DNA of 64,000 bases from Pseudomonas bubulae (GTDB lineage: Bacteria; Pseudomonadota; Gammaproteobacteria; Pseudomonadales; Pseudomonadaceae): assembly GCF_037023725.1 (NCBI RefSeq), contig NZ_CP146077.1, positions 134,001-198,000 of the forward strand, given 5' to 3'. Positions 27,271-37,627 of the stretch are shown in pieces; position 1 is the stretch's first letter; each line of letters starts with the position of its first letter. A program made the position numbers and the translations under genes. Below the pieces are notes generated by a model. It was given only the letters and a program-made list of their open reading frames with translations, did no database searches and was not told the DNA's origin.

Positions 27271-29577
27271 TTAGCGCGGCACTACCGGCTTGCGGGCCGG
27301 GCGCTGGCTCTTGCCGCCCTTGGCTGCTTCCTGGCGCTCCTTGGCAGCCTGCTTGTTGCGGGCAAACGCAGCAGCCTTGGCCTGTTCACGCTTGTCCCAC
27401 GGGTTGCCACCATCACTGGCACGCGGCGGCAGGCCAGTGTGCTGGGTCAGGATCTTGGTGGTCTTCTCACCCGCGACCTTGTGGCTACCGGCAGGCGTCG
27501 AGTTTTTGCGACGGGCACTCTGGTAACTGTCGGTCGCCGGCTGATGCAACGGGATCAACTGGTCCTTGCCCGAACCGATCAGGTCGGCACGGCCCATGCG
27601 GGTCAGCGCCTCACGCAGCATCGGCCAGCCTTTCGGGTCGTGGTAGCGCAGGAACGCCTTGTGCAGGCGGCGCTGCTCCTCGCTCTTGACGATGGTCACC
27701 GAGTCGCTCTTGTACGTGACCTTGCGCAGCGGGTTCTTGCCCGAGTGGTACATCGCGGTGGCGGTAGCCATCGGCGACGGGTAGAACGCCTGCACCTGGT
27801 CGGCACGGAAACCGTTGGTCTTGAGCCAGATGGCCAGGTTCATCATGTCTTCGTCTTTAGTGCCGGGGTGAGCGGCAATGAAGTACGGGATCAGGTACTG
27901 CTCTTTGCCTGCTTCCTTGGTGTACTTCTCGAACATGCGCTTGAACTTGTCATAGCTGCCAATGCCCGGCTTCATCATCTGGTTGAGCGGACCTTCCTCG
28001 GTGTGTTCCGGGGCGATCTTCAGGTAACCACCGACGTGGTGGGTGACCAGTTCCTTCACGTATTCCGGCGACTCGACGGCAAGGTCGTAACGCAGACCGG
28101 AAGCGATCAGGATTTTCTTCACACCGGGCAAGGCACGGGCGCTGCGGTACAGCTGAATCAGCGACGAGTGGTCGGTGTTCAGGTTCGGGCAGATGCCCGG
28201 GAATACGCATGACGGCTTGCGGCAGGCAGATTCAATTTCCGGCGTTTTGCAGGCGATGCGGTACATGTTCGCGGTCGGGCCGCCAAGGTCGGAAATAACC
28301 CCGGTAAAGCCTGGCACCTTGTCGCGGATCTCTTCGATTTCGCGAATGATCGACTCTTCGGAGCGGTTCTGGATGATGCGGCCTTCGTGCTCGGTAATCG
28401 AGCAGAAGGTGCAACCACCAAAGCAGCCACGCATGATGTTCACCGAGAAACGGATCATGTCGTAGGCCGGGATTTTTTCCTTGCCGTACGCAGGATGGGG
28501 AATACGTGCGTAAGGCATGCCAAACACGTAGTCCATTTCTTCAGTGGTCATCGGGATCGGTGGCGGGTTGAACCATACATCCACTTCGCCGTGCTTTTGC
28601 ACCAGCGCACGGGCGTTGCCCGGGTTGGTTTCAAGGTGCAGCACGCGGTTGGCGTGGGCATACAGCACCGCATCAGCACGTACTTTCTCGACCGATGGCA
28701 GACGGATGACCGTCTTGTCACGGGTCATGCGCGGGCTGGCCAGGATCTGCACGACCTTGGCTTCGTTCGGGTCTTCAACCGGGCCCTTTTCCTGCTCGAT
28801 GGCGCAGGCCTGGGTGTCCTGGGTGTTGACGTACGGGTTGATGATCTTGTCGATCTTGCCCGGACGGTCAATACGCGTGGAGTCGACTTCATACCAGTCT
28901 TTTGGCGTATCGCGACGAATGAACGCGGTGCCGCGCACATCGGTGATGTCTTCGACTTTGTGGCCGTAGGACAGACGCTGGGCCACTTCGACGATGGCGC
29001 GCTCGGCGTTGCCGTACAACAGGATATCGGCACAGGCGTCGATCAGGATCGAATTGCGTACGCGGTCCTGCCAGTAGTCGTAATGCGCGATACGGCGCAA
29101 CGAAGCTTCGATACCGCCGAGTACGATCGGTACGTTTTTGTAGGCTTCCTTGCAGCGCTGGCTGTACACCAGACTGGCGCGATCCGGACGTTTGCCTGCC
29201 ATGCCACCGGGGGTGTAGGCGTCATCGGAACGGATCTTTTTGTCAGCGGTGTAGCGGTTGATCATCGAGTCCATGTTGCCGGCGGCAACGCCGAAGAACA
29301 GGTTCGGCTCGCCCAGCTTCATAAAGTCGTCTTTGGACTGCCAGTTCGGCTGGGCAATGATGCCCACACGGAAACCCTGGGACTCCAACAAGCGACCAAT
29401 GATGGCCATACCAAATGACGGGTGATCGACATAGGCATCACCCGTCACGATGATGATGTCGCATGAATCCCAGCCAAGCTGATCCATCTCCTCCCTGCTC
29501 ATGGGCAGGAATGGTGCTGGGCCGAAACATTCGGCCCAGTACTTCGGATAGTCAAATAGAGGCTTGGCTGATTGCAT
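27271..29577 (-). CDS. ygiQ: YgiQ-family radical SAM protein
   Basis: 768 residues. The radical SAM cluster motif is C385-x3-C389-x2-C392 in [20 protein letters not shown]. The N-terminal domain starts [50 protein letters not shown], a B12-binding-like fold, and the C-terminus has the YgiQ DUF3362 region with a long basic tail (KRPARK-type). The family is broadly conserved but no substrate is established. ATG 29577 is chosen as homologues begin [11 protein letters not shown]; an upstream in-frame start lies within a non-conserved stretch. Single gene. Confidence 0.93.
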   Translation of the reverse strand: MQSAKPLFDYPKYWAECFGPAPFLPMSREEMDQLGWDSCDIIIVTGDAYVDHPSFGMAIIGRLLESQGFRVGIIAQPNWQSKDDFMKLGEPNLFFGVAAGNMDSMINRYTADKKIRSDDAYTPGGMAGKRPDRASLVYSQRCKEAYKNVPIVLGGIEASLRRIAHYDYWQDRVRNSILIDACADILLYGNAERAIVEVAQRLSYGHKVEDITDVRGTAFIRRDTPKDWYEVDSTRIDRPGKIDKIINPYVNTQDTQACAIEQEKGPVEDPNEAKVVQILASPRMTRDKTVIRLPSVEKVRADAVLYAHANRVLHLETNPGNARALVQKHGEVDVWFNPPPIPMTTEEMDYVFGMPYARIPHPAYGKEKIPAYDMIRFSVNIMRGCFGGCTFCSITEHEGRIIQNRSEESIIREIEEIRDKVPGFTGVISDLGGPTANMYRIACKTPEIESACRKPSCVFPGICPNLNTDHSSLIQLYRSARALPGVKKILIASGLRYDLAVESPEYVKELVTHHVGGYLKIAPEHTEEGPLNQMMKPGIGSYDKFKRMFEKYTKEAGKEQYLIPYFIAAHPGTKDEDMMNLAIWLKTNGFRADQVQAFYPSPMATATAMYHSGKNPLRKVTYKSDSVTIVKSEEQRRLHKAFLRYHDPKGWPMLREALTRMGRADLIGSGKDQLIPLHQPATDSYQSARRKNSTPAGSHKVAGEKTTKILTQHTGLPPRASDGGNPWDKREQAKAAAFARNKQAAKERQEAAKGGKSQRPARKPVVPR

Positions 29578-29708
29578 GTCGATGACCGGTGTTGAGTGCA
29601 AAAAAGGGGGCGCGGCATTTACTAAGAAATTCGCGGGCGCGGAATATAGCACAAAAAATGACCAATTCCGACGGCAATGGTCGGAATTGATTGGCGCAGG
29701 CATATTGT

Positions 29709-29797
29709 CTGTGGGAGCGAGCTTGCTCGCGATTCAGGCGGCGCGATCTATCTGATTGACCGCGTCGATGCTATCGCTGGCAGGCCAGCTCCCACAG
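29709..29797. repeat. Degenerate REP-type inverted pair (family A)
   Basis: Left arm CTGTGGGAGCGAGCTTGCTC is intact; right arm (CGCTGGCAGGCCAGCTCCCA) has several changes, so the outer stem holds but the inner stem has decayed. Between dnaB and ygiQ. Confidence 0.8.
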
Positions 29798-29809
29798 AAG
29801 CCGGACAGG

Positions 29810-31204
29810 TTAATCGTCGTCGAAGTTGTAACTGCCTGGCGCCAGGTTTTCGAAGCGCGTGTATTTGCCGATAAACGCCAGGCGCGTGGTGCCGATCGGG
29901 CCGTTACGCTGCTTGCCGATAATGATCTCGGCAATGCCCTTGTGCTCGGTCTCGGGGTGGTACACCTCGTCCCGGTACACGAACATGATGACGTCGGCGT
30001 CCTGCTCGATGGCTCCGGATTCACGCAAGTCGGAGTTGATCGGGCGCTTGTTGGGCCGCTGCTCCAGGGAACGGTTGAGCTGTGAGAGCGCGACTACCGG
30101 GCAGTTGAATTCCTTGGCCAGCGCCTTGAGGGAGCGGGAAATCTCGGAGATTTCGTTGGTACGGTTGTCACCGCCGGAACCCGGGATCTGCATCAATTGC
30201 AGGTAGTCGATCATGATCAAGCCGATATCGCCGTGCTCACGCACCAGTCGCCGGGTACGGGCGCGCATTTCCGATGGGCTGATGCCCGCGGTATCGTCGA
30301 TAAACAGTTTACGGTCATTGAGCAGGTTGACCGCCGAAGTCAGGCGCGGCCAATCGTCGTCTTCGAGGCGACCGGCCCGGACCTTGGTCTGGTCGATGCG
30401 ACCCAGCGATGACAGCATACGCATGATCAGCGATTCACCTGGCATCTCGAGAGAGTAAACCAGTACCGCTTTCTCGCTGCGCAATACGGCGTTTTCAACC
30501 AGGTTCATCGCAAAGGTGGTTTTACCCATCGATGGACGACCGGCGACGATAATCAAGTCCGCAGGCTGCAAGCCGCTGGTCATGCCATCGAGGTCGGTGT
30601 AACCGGTGGACAGGCCGGTGATGGCGTTGTCGGTGTTGAACAGCGTGTCGATACGGTCGATGGCTTTGGTCAACAGATCATTGACGCTCACCGGGCCACC
30701 GGTTTTTGGCCGGGCCTCGGCAATGGCAAAGATCTGGCGCTCGGCCTCATCGAGGATTTCTTCGGCGCTGCGCCCTTCCGGGTTGAATGCACTGTCGGCG
30801 ATTTCGGTGCTGATACCGATAAGCTGACGCAACGTCGCACGCTGACGCACGATCTGGGCGTAGGCCTTGATGTTGGCGACCGACGGCGTATTTTTTGCCA
30901 GTTCACCGAGGTAGCCCAGGCCGCCCACCTGCGAAGTCTGACCTTCCTTGTCCAGTTGCTCGGCAAGGGTCACGACGTCAATCGGGGAGTTCTGGTCTGC
31001 CAGCTTGGCTATGGCGCGGAAGATCAGGCGGTGGTCATGTCGATAAAAATCACCGTCCGAAACCTGATCCAGCACGCGTTCCCAGGCGTTGTTGTCCAGC
31101 ATCAAACCACCGAGCACAGCCTGTTCGGCCTCGATGGAATGCGGAGGCACCTTCAGGGCTGCGGTTTGTAGATCGTATTGCTCAGGAGCGGAGATATCGT
31201 TCAT
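29810..31204 (-). CDS. dnaB: Replicative DNA helicase DnaB
   Basis: 464 residues. N-terminal primase-interacting domain (PHSIEAEQAVLGGLMLDNNAW), linker, and RecA-like helicase domain with Walker A VAGRPSMGKTTFAMN, Walker B LIMIDYLQLM and SQLNRSLEQRPNKRPINSDLRESGAIEQDADVIMFVYRDEVY. The hexamer unwinds DNA at the replication fork. ATG 31204 is taken instead of the GTG two codons upstream. It follows the rpsF-rpsR-rplI genes on the same strand with a hairpin between, the standard Pseudomonas order. No intein is present. Confidence 0.98.
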   Translation of the reverse strand: MNDISAPEQYDLQTAALKVPPHSIEAEQAVLGGLMLDNNAWERVLDQVSDGDFYRHDHRLIFRAIAKLADQNSPIDVVTLAEQLDKEGQTSQVGGLGYLGELAKNTPSVANIKAYAQIVRQRATLRQLIGISTEIADSAFNPEGRSAEEILDEAERQIFAIAEARPKTGGPVSVNDLLTKAIDRIDTLFNTDNAITGLSTGYTDLDGMTSGLQPADLIIVAGRPSMGKTTFAMNLVENAVLRSEKAVLVYSLEMPGESLIMRMLSSLGRIDQTKVRAGRLEDDDWPRLTSAVNLLNDRKLFIDDTAGISPSEMRARTRRLVREHGDIGLIMIDYLQLMQIPGSGGDNRTNEISEISRSLKALAKEFNCPVVALSQLNRSLEQRPNKRPINSDLRESGAIEQDADVIMFVYRDEVYHPETEHKGIAEIIIGKQRNGPIGTTRLAFIGKYTRFENLAPGSYNFDDD

Positions 31205-31250
31205 GGCCACTTGGAATTAGTTTGAAAATCAGGATCTGCAGAAAGACAAA

Positions 31251-31279
31251 GGGCACGACCTGTAAACAGGATCGTGCCC
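31251..31279 (-). terminator. Rho-independent-type terminator between rplI and dnaB
   Basis: On the minus strand a stem of GGGCACGA plus CCTG/CAGG with a one-base bulge and a TAAA-type loop is followed by TTTGTCTTTC. It should end the ribosomal-protein transcript and separate dnaB. Confidence 0.6.
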
Positions 31280-31324
31280 GATGTTAACCGTCCGGCACAC
31301 AAGGTGCCAGTCAGTTAAGACTGC

Positions 31325-31771
31325 TTAAGCAGCTACCACAACAACGCGTACGGTTGCTTCAACTTCGGCGTGCAGGTGCACAGCCACGTCGAATTCGCCA
31401 ACGTTGCGGATAGTGCCGTTCGGCAGACGAACTTCGCTTTTTGCAACTTCAACGCCGGAGGCGGTCAGTGCATCAGCGATGTCGTGAGTGCCGATCGAGC
31501 CGAACAGCTTGCCTTCGTCGCCAGCGGTGGCAGTGATAGTCACTTCCAGCTCAGCCAGTTGGGCAGCGCGTGTTTCAGCCGAAGCTTTTTTATCTGCAGC
31601 AGCTTGTTCCAGCTCAGCACGACGCTCTTCAAACGCAGCCAGGTTGGCAGCGGTTGCAGCGGTAGCTTTGCCGTACGGCAGCAGGTAGTTACGACCGTAA
31701 CCGGCCTTAACATTTACTTTGTCGCCCAGGTTGCCCAGGTTCGCGACTTTTTCCAGAAGGATCAGTTGCAT
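31325..31771 (-). CDS. rplI: 50S ribosomal protein L9
   Basis: 148 residues with the L9 N-terminal signature [36 protein letters not shown], the long connecting helix (about 40-75, alanine/glutamate-rich) and the C-terminal domain [14 protein letters not shown]. Binds 23S rRNA domain V. End of the rpsF-rpsR-DUF2232-rplI unit. Confidence 0.98.
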   Translation of the reverse strand: MQLILLEKVANLGNLGDKVNVKAGYGRNYLLPYGKATAATAANLAAFEERRAELEQAAADKKASAETRAAQLAELEVTITATAGDEGKLFGSIGTHDIADALTASGVEVAKSEVRLPNGTIRNVGEFDVAVHLHAEVEATVRVVVVAA

Positions 31772-31790
31772 GTGAAAATCCTCTTAACTT

Positions 31791-32687
31791 TTAACCTTCA
31801 CCGTCCGCAGAGTCTTTATCGGTGCCTTTCGGCGCCAGACGTCCGCGAAAATCAATCAGGCTGTCGACAATGGCCAAGACCACGAGCAACGGATAGATCA
31901 GCTGCATAAACAGCAACAGCGTGACGTACAACCCCACCAGCCAGAACTTGGCCAGTCGCTTTTGCGCCACCAGCCCATGAATCAGGGCCAGCCCGGCGAA
32001 GAACAACGCTACGCTGCACAACGGCGTAAGCATGGCCATTTCGGGACCGAAGTTCGGCCCTACAAGCATGCACGCCAGCAATACGAGCGCTGGTCCCAGC
32101 GGTAGGCGGATGCTGCGAAATTCGCTGGCAAAACCACCCGGGTTATACAACAACGCCTGCCAATAACGCCCAAGTATCAGGCTCAGCACGCTGACGACCT
32201 GCATCAAAGCTGCAATCAAACCGGTGAGGACGGGTGCAATCAGTGCTCCAAGGCGCGCTCGCTCTACGTCAGATAACTTGTCGTAGAGACCATTGAGGAC
32301 CTGCGGCAGAAGTTTTTCCAACTCCTGCGCCATCGCACCAATGGGTTCGCGGAAAACCGTACCCAGGACCACGCCATACACCACACCCAACGCTACGCTG
32401 ACCAGCAGCACGCGATTCCAGGACTGACCGGCGCGTAACATCAACGCCAGCCCCAGAGTTCCCAGCAGCACCATAAGGGTGCGGGGCTCTCCGATAAACC
32501 ACCAGACCAAGGCCGGCAGTAACGCCCATGAGAGAATGCTCAAGGCATCTCTCGGACCGCGCCGCAGAAGCACCAGGCTACCTGCAGCAGCACTCAACCA
32601 GAACAAGAACGGCAATGCCGCACATCCGGCCACGATTAACGTGGCCTGCACACGGCCTCGCATGATGAACTCAGCTAAGGCGCGCAT
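31791..32687 (-). CDS. DUF2232 (YybS-like) integral membrane protein
   Basis: 298 residues with about eight membrane helices and a short charged C-terminus (GRLAPKGTDKDSADGEG). The helical pattern and the position between rpsR and rplI match the DUF2232/YybS family found at this locus in gammaproteobacteria. Its function is unknown; the fold resembles S components of energy-coupling vitamin importers, but no partner is nearby. It has a soluble amphipathic stretch at about 110-150 (REPIGAMAQELEKLLPQVLNGLYDKLSDVERAR). Confidence 0.85.
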   Translation of the reverse strand: MRALAEFIMRGRVQATLIVAGCAALPFLFWLSAAAGSLVLLRRGPRDALSILSWALLPALVWWFIGEPRTLMVLLGTLGLALMLRAGQSWNRVLLVSVALGVVYGVVLGTVFREPIGAMAQELEKLLPQVLNGLYDKLSDVERARLGALIAPVLTGLIAALMQVVSVLSLILGRYWQALLYNPGGFASEFRSIRLPLGPALVLLACMLVGPNFGPEMAMLTPLCSVALFFAGLALIHGLVAQKRLAKFWLVGLYVTLLLFMQLIYPLLVVLAIVDSLIDFRGRLAPKGTDKDSADGEG

Positions 32688-32723
32688 GCTTTCAATCCTT
32701 TACTACTTGTCGACTGCCCGGTC

Positions 32724-32954
32724 TCAGCGGCCGTGGCTGTCGGTGTAGGCCAGCAGGGCCAGGAAGCGGGCGCGCTTGATAGCGGTGGCCAGCTGACGCT
32801 GATAACGAGCTTTAGTACCGGTGATACGGCTTGGAACAATTTTGCCGGTCTCGGATACGTAAGCTTTCAGAGTGTTGAGATCCTTGTAATCGATCTCTTT
32901 CACTTCTTCTGCGGTGAAGCGGCAGAATTTACGACGACGGAAGAAACGTGCCAT
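32724..32954 (-). CDS. rpsR: 30S ribosomal protein S18
   Basis: 76 residues, full length: [25 protein letters not shown], then the conserved [33 protein letters not shown]. It forms a heterodimer with S6 on the platform of the small subunit. Starts 28 bases after rpsF. Confidence 0.98.
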   Translation of the reverse strand: MARFFRRRKFCRFTAEEVKEIDYKDLNTLKAYVSETGKIVPSRITGTKARYQRQLATAIKRARFLALLAYTDSHGR

Positions 32955-32982
32955 GTAATTGGCTCCTCAAAAGGTCCGTGGA

Positions 32983-33408
32983 TTACTCGTCAGCGTTATC
33001 GCTGGCGTCGCTGTTATCGCTGTCATCGCCATCGGCGCTGTCAGAATGCTCAGGACGGTCACGACGCTCACGGCGCTCACTGCGGTTCTCTTCAGCCTTG
33101 AGCATCTCGGACTGGCCAGTTACGGCTTCGTCGCGACGGATGACCAGGTTACGGATCACAGCATCGTTGTAACGGAAGTTGTCTTCCAGCTCAGCCAGGG
33201 CTTTGCCAGTGCACTCAACGTTCAGCATCACGTAGTGAGCCTTGTGAACATTGTTGATTGCGTAGGCCAGTTGACGACGGCCCCAATCTTCCAGACGGTG
33301 GATTTTGCCGCCGTCTTCTTCGATCAGCTTGGTGTAACGCTCTACCATGCCGCCGACTTGTTCGCTTTGATCCGGGTGGACCAAAAAGATGATTTCGTAA
33401 TGACGCAT
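32983..33408 (-). CDS. rpsF: 30S ribosomal protein S6
   Basis: 141 residues. [25 protein letters not shown] start, [23 protein letters not shown] core, and an extended, highly charged C-terminal tail rich in Glu, Asp, Arg and Ser (about 105-141) typical of gammaproteobacterial S6; E. coli adds glutamates to this tail with RimK. First gene of the operon. A hairpin in its leader lies at 33504-33529. Confidence 0.98.
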   Translation of the reverse strand: MRHYEIIFLVHPDQSEQVGGMVERYTKLIEEDGGKIHRLEDWGRRQLAYAINNVHKAHYVMLNVECTGKALAELEDNFRYNDAVIRNLVIRRDEAVTGQSEMLKAEENRSERRERRDRPEHSDSADGDDSDNSDASDNADE

Positions 33409-33503
33409 GAATGCTCCTTACGGGTTGTAGCCTGCCGCTAACTAAAAAGCGGTCAGACAAGGAGTGAATGACACTTGTGTGTCTTGCCTAGAGAGGCACA
33501 TAT

Positions 33504-33529
33504 GCGCCCGCCATGACGGCAAGGGGCGC
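33504..33529 (-). promoter_or_regulatory. Hairpin in the rpsF leader
   Basis: On the minus strand, about 95 bases before the rpsF start, GCGCCC/GGGCGC pairs around a three-base bulge and an inner GCC/GGC stem with a five-base loop. S6:S18 autoregulatory RNA motifs occur in such leaders, but I cannot match the conserved bulge, so this is only a structural candidate. Confidence 0.3.
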
Positions 33530-33610
33530 AATTGTAGAGAAGGGACAACAGAGGCGCAAGGCAATTGGTGATTATTTGAACAATCTTTACTTGTATACGC
33601 CACAAACCAA

Positions 33611-33697
33611 TGTGGGAGCGGGCTGGCTCGCGATGGCATCGCTGCGGTCATCCAGAGACACCGCGTGATACGCATCGCGAGCAAGCCCGCTCCCACA
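33611..33697. repeat. REP-type inverted pair (family A)
   Basis: Facing TGTGGGAGCGGGCTGGCTCG and GCGAGCAAGCCCGCTCCCAC; the left arm has one G-for-T change. Between rlmB and rpsF. Confidence 0.9.
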
Positions 33698-33714
33698 TTT
33701 AACAGCCAGCCAGC

Positions 33715-34479
33715 TTACTTCTTCTTCGAAGAAGTCTTGGCCTTGGCGCCGCGCTGACGCTGGGCTTCGAACAGGCAAACACCTGTCGCCACCGAAACGT
33801 TCAGGCTGCTGACGCTGCCGGCCATCGGCAGCTTGACCAGGTAATCACAGTGCTCACGGGTCAGGCGACGCATGCCCTTGCCTTCTGCACCCATGATCAG
33901 GATGGTCGGGCCGGTCAGGTCCTGGTCATAGATACTGACTTCAGCCTCACCGGCCGTACCGACAACCCACAAGCCGCACTGCTGGAGCTTCTCCAGGGTA
34001 CGCGCCAGGTTGGTCACGGCAACCAACGGAATAACTTCCGCTGCACCGCAGGCTACTTTTCGTACCGTCGGCGTCAGCGTTGCAGATTTGTCCTTGGGCA
34101 CGATAACAGCCAGCGCACCGGCAGCATCCGCCGAGCGCAGGCAAGCACCCAGGTTGTGGGGATCGGTCACGCCGTCCAGTACCAGCAACAACGGGGCACC
34201 TTCAGTGCGATCGAGCAGCTCGTCGAGCATGGCTTCGCCCCAGACCTGGCTCGGACTCACATCCGCCACCACACCCTGGTGCACGCCTTCGACCCAGACG
34301 TCCATTTCACGACGCTCGGCCTGGCCGACAGCCACACGGTTTTCGTTGGCCAGCTCGATCAGCGTTTGTACACGCGGATCACTGCGACCTTCTGCCAGCC
34401 ATACCTGCTTGACGCGCTTGGGATGGTGACGCAGCAATGCTTCTACGGCATGCACGCCATAGATTTTTTCCAGACTCAT
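33715..34479 (-). CDS. rlmB: 23S rRNA (guanosine-2251-2'-O)-methyltransferase RlmB
   Basis: 254 residues. N-terminal L30-like substrate-binding domain (KIYGVHAVEALLRHHPKRVKQVWLAEGR) and C-terminal SPOUT (trefoil-knot) domain with the three motifs DPHNLGACLRSADAAGA, IMGAEGKGMRRLTREHCD and KLPMAGSVSSLNVSVATGVCLFEAQRQR. It methylates Gm2251 in the P-loop of 23S rRNA with SAM. The ATG overlaps the rnr stop by four bases, so rnr-rlmB are coupled. The lysine-rich end KAKTSSKKK is common in Pseudomonas. Confidence 0.97.
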   Translation of the reverse strand: MSLEKIYGVHAVEALLRHHPKRVKQVWLAEGRSDPRVQTLIELANENRVAVGQAERREMDVWVEGVHQGVVADVSPSQVWGEAMLDELLDRTEGAPLLLVLDGVTDPHNLGACLRSADAAGALAVIVPKDKSATLTPTVRKVACGAAEVIPLVAVTNLARTLEKLQQCGLWVVGTAGEAEVSIYDQDLTGPTILIMGAEGKGMRRLTREHCDYLVKLPMAGSVSSLNVSVATGVCLFEAQRQRGAKAKTSSKKK

Positions 34480-37139
34480 GACTTGGCCTTAGGTTTGCGC
34501 GCCCCGCCGCTTTTGGCGGCTGGAGCGGTGCCCGATTTTGGCGGGCCTTTACGATGTTTGCTCGGCTTGGAAGGCTTGCCCGCATCTTTTGCAGGCGCCC
34601 CCCTACCCGACTTTCCCGGCTCCGATGTCCGACCGCCGCTTTTCGATTCGGCCAGCAGCGCCTGTTTCAGTTCACGGCTTTTGCGCAGCTCGGCGTTTTT
34701 TGCCGCAGCATCGCTTGGGCGATAAGCATCATCCGAGGATTTTTTAGCGGGCTTGGCCGGCGCACTGCGACGTGCAGCCGGGGCTGGCTCAACCGGCTTT
34801 TCAGTCGGCTTGGTACCAGCCTTGCCTGCATTCCTGGTTTTAGGCGCATCAGCAGTACGATTTTTACGACCAATCGGCGCACTGAGGGTTTTTTCCGCCA
34901 TTTCGAAGTCGATCTTGCGCTCGTCGAGATCGACGCGCATGACCCGCACTTCAACGGTATCACCCAAGCGGAAGCTGCGACCGGTGCGCTCGCCCGCCAG
35001 GCGGTGATGCACAGGGTCGAAGTGGTAGTAGTCGCCCGGCAAGGCAGTTACGTGAACCAGACCTTCAACATAGATATCGGTCAGTTCCACGAACAGGCCA
35101 AAACCGGTCACTGCCGTTACCACGCCAGGGAACGACTCGCCTACGCGATCCTTCATGAACTCGCACTTGAGCCAGTTGGTCACATCGCGGGTGGCCTCGT
35201 CGGCACGGCGCTCGCTCATGGAGCACTGCTCGCCGAGCTGCTCCAGGATCGCTTCGTCGTACGGATAGATGCGCGCTTTCGGAATGGTCATCGCACCAGC
35301 ACGGCGAACGTGCGGGGTATCCATCTTGGAATGGATCACGCTGCGGATCGCACGGTGGGTCAACAGGTCAGGGTAGCGACGAATCGGCGAGGTGAAGTGG
35401 GTATAGGCTTCATAATTCAGGCCGAAGTGGCCCTGGTTATCGGAGCTGTATACCGCCTGGCTCAACGAACGCAGCATTACGGTCTGGATCAGGTGGAAAT
35501 CCGGACGGTCCTTGATGCTGGCCAGCAATGCCTGGTAATCCTTTGGCGACGGACCATCTTTACCTTTGTGCAGGCTCAGGCCCAGCTCACCGAGGAACGC
35601 ACGCAGTTTTTCCAGACGCTCCGGCGGCGGACCATCGTGGACACGATACAGCGCAGGAATCTCGTGCTTCTTGAGGAACTCGGCGGTGGCCACGTTGGCC
35701 GCCAGCATGCACTCTTCAATCAGCTTGTGCGCATCGTTACGGGTGGTCGGGCGAATATCGGCAATTTTGCGATCGGAACCGAAGATGATCCGGGTTTCCT
35801 GGGTTTCAAAATCAATCGCGCCACGGGTATGACGAGCTGCCAGCAACACCTTGTACAACGAGTACAACTGCTTGAGGTGCGGCACCACATCAGCGTATTC
35901 GCTGCGCAGTTGCTTGGCCTCGCTGGTTTTCGGCTGCTCCAGAATAGTGCTGACCTTGTTGTAGGTCAGACGTGCCTGGGAATGGATCACCGCTTCGTAG
36001 AACTGATAGTCGGTCATTTCGCCGGTTTTGGAGATGGTCATCTCGCAAACCATGGCCAAACGGTCGACTTTCGGGTTCAGCGAGCACAGGCCGTTGGACA
36101 GCTGCTCAGGCAGCATCGGGATCACGCGCTCAGGGAAGTACACCGAGTTGCCGCGAACCTGGGCTTCGGCATCCAGGGCCGAACCGATTTTCACGTAGCT
36201 GGAGACGTCGGCAATTGCCACGTACAACTTCCAGCCGCCGGAGAACAGGCGCAGCTTGCCAGGCTTGGCTTCGCAGAATACGGCGTCATCGAAGTCGCGG
36301 GCATCTTCGCCGTCAATGGTGACGAACGGCAGATGACGCAGGTCGATGCGCTTCTCTTTGTCTTTCTCTTCGACTTCCGGCTTCAGGCGGCTTGCTTCCT
36401 TAAGCACAGCTTCCGGCCATACGTGAGGAATGTCGTAAGTACGCAGGGCAATATCGATTTCCATGCCCGGAGCCATGTAGTTGCCTACAACCTCCAGTAC
36501 ATCGCCTTGCGGCTGGAAACGCGGCGTAGGCCAGTGAGTAATCTTCACTTCGACGAACTGACCGATTTTTGCGCCAGCGTTGCGACCCGGGGTTACCAGC
36601 ACTTCTTGCTGGATCTTCGGGTTGTCGGCCACTACGAAGCCAATACCACCTTCTTCAAAGTAGCGACCCACGATGGTTTCGTGAGCACGGGAAACCACTT
36701 CGACGATCACGCCTTCACGACGACCACGACGGTCCAGCCCCGAAACACGGGCCAGCGCACGGTCGCCATCGAACACCAGGCGCATTTGCGCAGGGCTCAT
36801 GAACAGGTCGTCGCTGCCGTCGTCCGGAACCAGGAAGCCGAAGCCATCGCGGTGGCCACTGATACGGCCGAGAATCAGGTCGAGCTTGTCCACCGGCGCG
36901 TAAGTGCCACGGCGGGTGTAAATCAGCTGGGCATCGCGCTCCATCGCACGCAGGCGACGGCGCAAGGCCTCGATTTGGTCTTCTGTGGTCAGACCGAACT
37001 CTTCCACCAACTGTTCACGAGCAGCAGGCGAGCCACGCTCGGCCAGGTGCTGAAGGATCAGTTCGCGGCTAGGGATAGGGTTTTCGTATTTTTCCGCTTC
37101 ACGTGCGGCCTCGGGATCGAGGGTCTGCCAATCGGCCAT
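34476..37139 (-). CDS. rnr: Ribonuclease R
   Basis: 887 residues. Order: N-terminal helix-turn-helix (ILQHLAERGSPAAREQLVEEFGL), cold-shock domains (about 85-230), RNB catalytic domain with FVTIDGEDARDFDDAVF carrying the metal-binding aspartates, S1 domain (about 640-725), and a long Lys/Pro/Ala-rich tail (about 730-887). It is a processive 3'-5' exonuclease that degrades structured RNA. Upstream of rlmB with a four-base overlap. The long basic tail is a normal RNase R feature used for helix unwinding and tmRNA work. Confidence 0.98.
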   Translation of the reverse strand: MADWQTLDPEAAREAEKYENPIPSRELILQHLAERGSPAAREQLVEEFGLTTEDQIEALRRRLRAMERDAQLIYTRRGTYAPVDKLDLILGRISGHRDGFGFLVPDDGSDDLFMSPAQMRLVFDGDRALARVSGLDRRGRREGVIVEVVSRAHETIVGRYFEEGGIGFVVADNPKIQQEVLVTPGRNAGAKIGQFVEVKITHWPTPRFQPQGDVLEVVGNYMAPGMEIDIALRTYDIPHVWPEAVLKEASRLKPEVEEKDKEKRIDLRHLPFVTIDGEDARDFDDAVFCEAKPGKLRLFSGGWKLYVAIADVSSYVKIGSALDAEAQVRGNSVYFPERVIPMLPEQLSNGLCSLNPKVDRLAMVCEMTISKTGEMTDYQFYEAVIHSQARLTYNKVSTILEQPKTSEAKQLRSEYADVVPHLKQLYSLYKVLLAARHTRGAIDFETQETRIIFGSDRKIADIRPTTRNDAHKLIEECMLAANVATAEFLKKHEIPALYRVHDGPPPERLEKLRAFLGELGLSLHKGKDGPSPKDYQALLASIKDRPDFHLIQTVMLRSLSQAVYSSDNQGHFGLNYEAYTHFTSPIRRYPDLLTHRAIRSVIHSKMDTPHVRRAGAMTIPKARIYPYDEAILEQLGEQCSMSERRADEATRDVTNWLKCEFMKDRVGESFPGVVTAVTGFGLFVELTDIYVEGLVHVTALPGDYYHFDPVHHRLAGERTGRSFRLGDTVEVRVMRVDLDERKIDFEMAEKTLSAPIGRKNRTADAPKTRNAGKAGTKPTEKPVEPAPAARRSAPAKPAKKSSDDAYRPSDAAAKNAELRKSRELKQALLAESKSGGRTSEPGKSGRGAPAKDAGKPSKPSKHRKGPPKSGTAPAAKSGGARKPKAKS

Positions 37140-37300
37140 TAGATAGTTTTCACCTTGTCTATATGCGGGTTAGTTTGGCATACGCGTATTGAAACGGGAA
37201 ATTTCAGGCACACACTGGGCCTTATTAGTCCTTTCTGACGCGCTTTGCTGCTGTCGACCAACCGTTCGCGAAATATTTTCACTATTTTTAAACACAACGC

Positions 37301-37329
37301 TTTACAGGTCAAAGGTTCGTCCGTAAGAT
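37301..37329 (+). promoter_or_regulatory. Sigma-70 promoter of the first tRNA-Leu
   Basis: TTTACA (37301-37306), exactly 17 bases, TAAGAT (37324-37329), then a GC-rich discriminator GCGCGCC as in stringently controlled stable-RNA promoters. The tRNA begins 37 bases after the -10 element. Confidence 0.8.
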
Positions 37330-37366
37330 GCGCGCCATCAACAACGGCAACAGCGTTGAAGATACT

Positions 37367-37453
37367 GCCCAGATGGTGAAATTGGTAGACACGCCAGCTT
37401 CAGGTGCTGGTGATCGCAAGGTCGTGGAAGTTCGAGTCTTCTTCTGGGCACCA
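37367..37453 (+). tRNA. tRNA-Leu(CAG), copy 1
   Basis: 87 bases including an encoded CCA end. The acceptor pairs GCCCAGA with TCTGGGC; the D arm has GGTGAAATTGGTAGACAC, the anticodon loop TTCAGGT gives CAG, and there is a long class II variable arm and the T loop GTTCGAGTC. Differs from copy 2 only at base 48 (T here, C there), in the variable arm, where T gives a G-T wobble. Confidence 0.97.
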
Positions 37454-37492
37454 ATTCGAGATTGCAGAGTAGTACACTCTTCAGCCTCACAC

Positions 37493-37516
37493 AAAAACCC
37501 GCGAAAGCGGGTTTTT
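37493..37516 (+). terminator. Rho-independent terminator after tRNA-Leu copy 1
   Basis: AAAAACCCGC, GAAA tetraloop, GCGGGTTTTT: a strong stem ending in a T run. Confidence 0.92.
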
Positions 37517-37564
37517 GCATTCCGGGTCAGCTAAGCCCCTGATTTAATAAAATTAAAACAGGGG

Positions 37565-37593
37565 TTTACAGATCGAAAAGCTCTACGTATTAT
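37565..37593 (+). promoter_or_regulatory. Sigma-70 promoter of the second tRNA-Leu
   Basis: TTTACA (37565-37570), 17 bases, TATTAT (37588-37593), then GCGCCAC discriminator; same layout as copy 1, so the two tRNA genes are separately transcribed. Confidence 0.8.
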
Positions 37594-37627
37594 GCGCCAC
37601 ATCAACAGCGGCAACGTTGCTGATACT

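Noticed and set aside
34554..37142. Very long open frame on the plus strand opposite rnr
   Set aside because: It is exactly antisense to RNase R and reads as a low-complexity mix of His, Gln, Val and Arg, the usual mirror of a high-GC gene. No motif or ribosome site.
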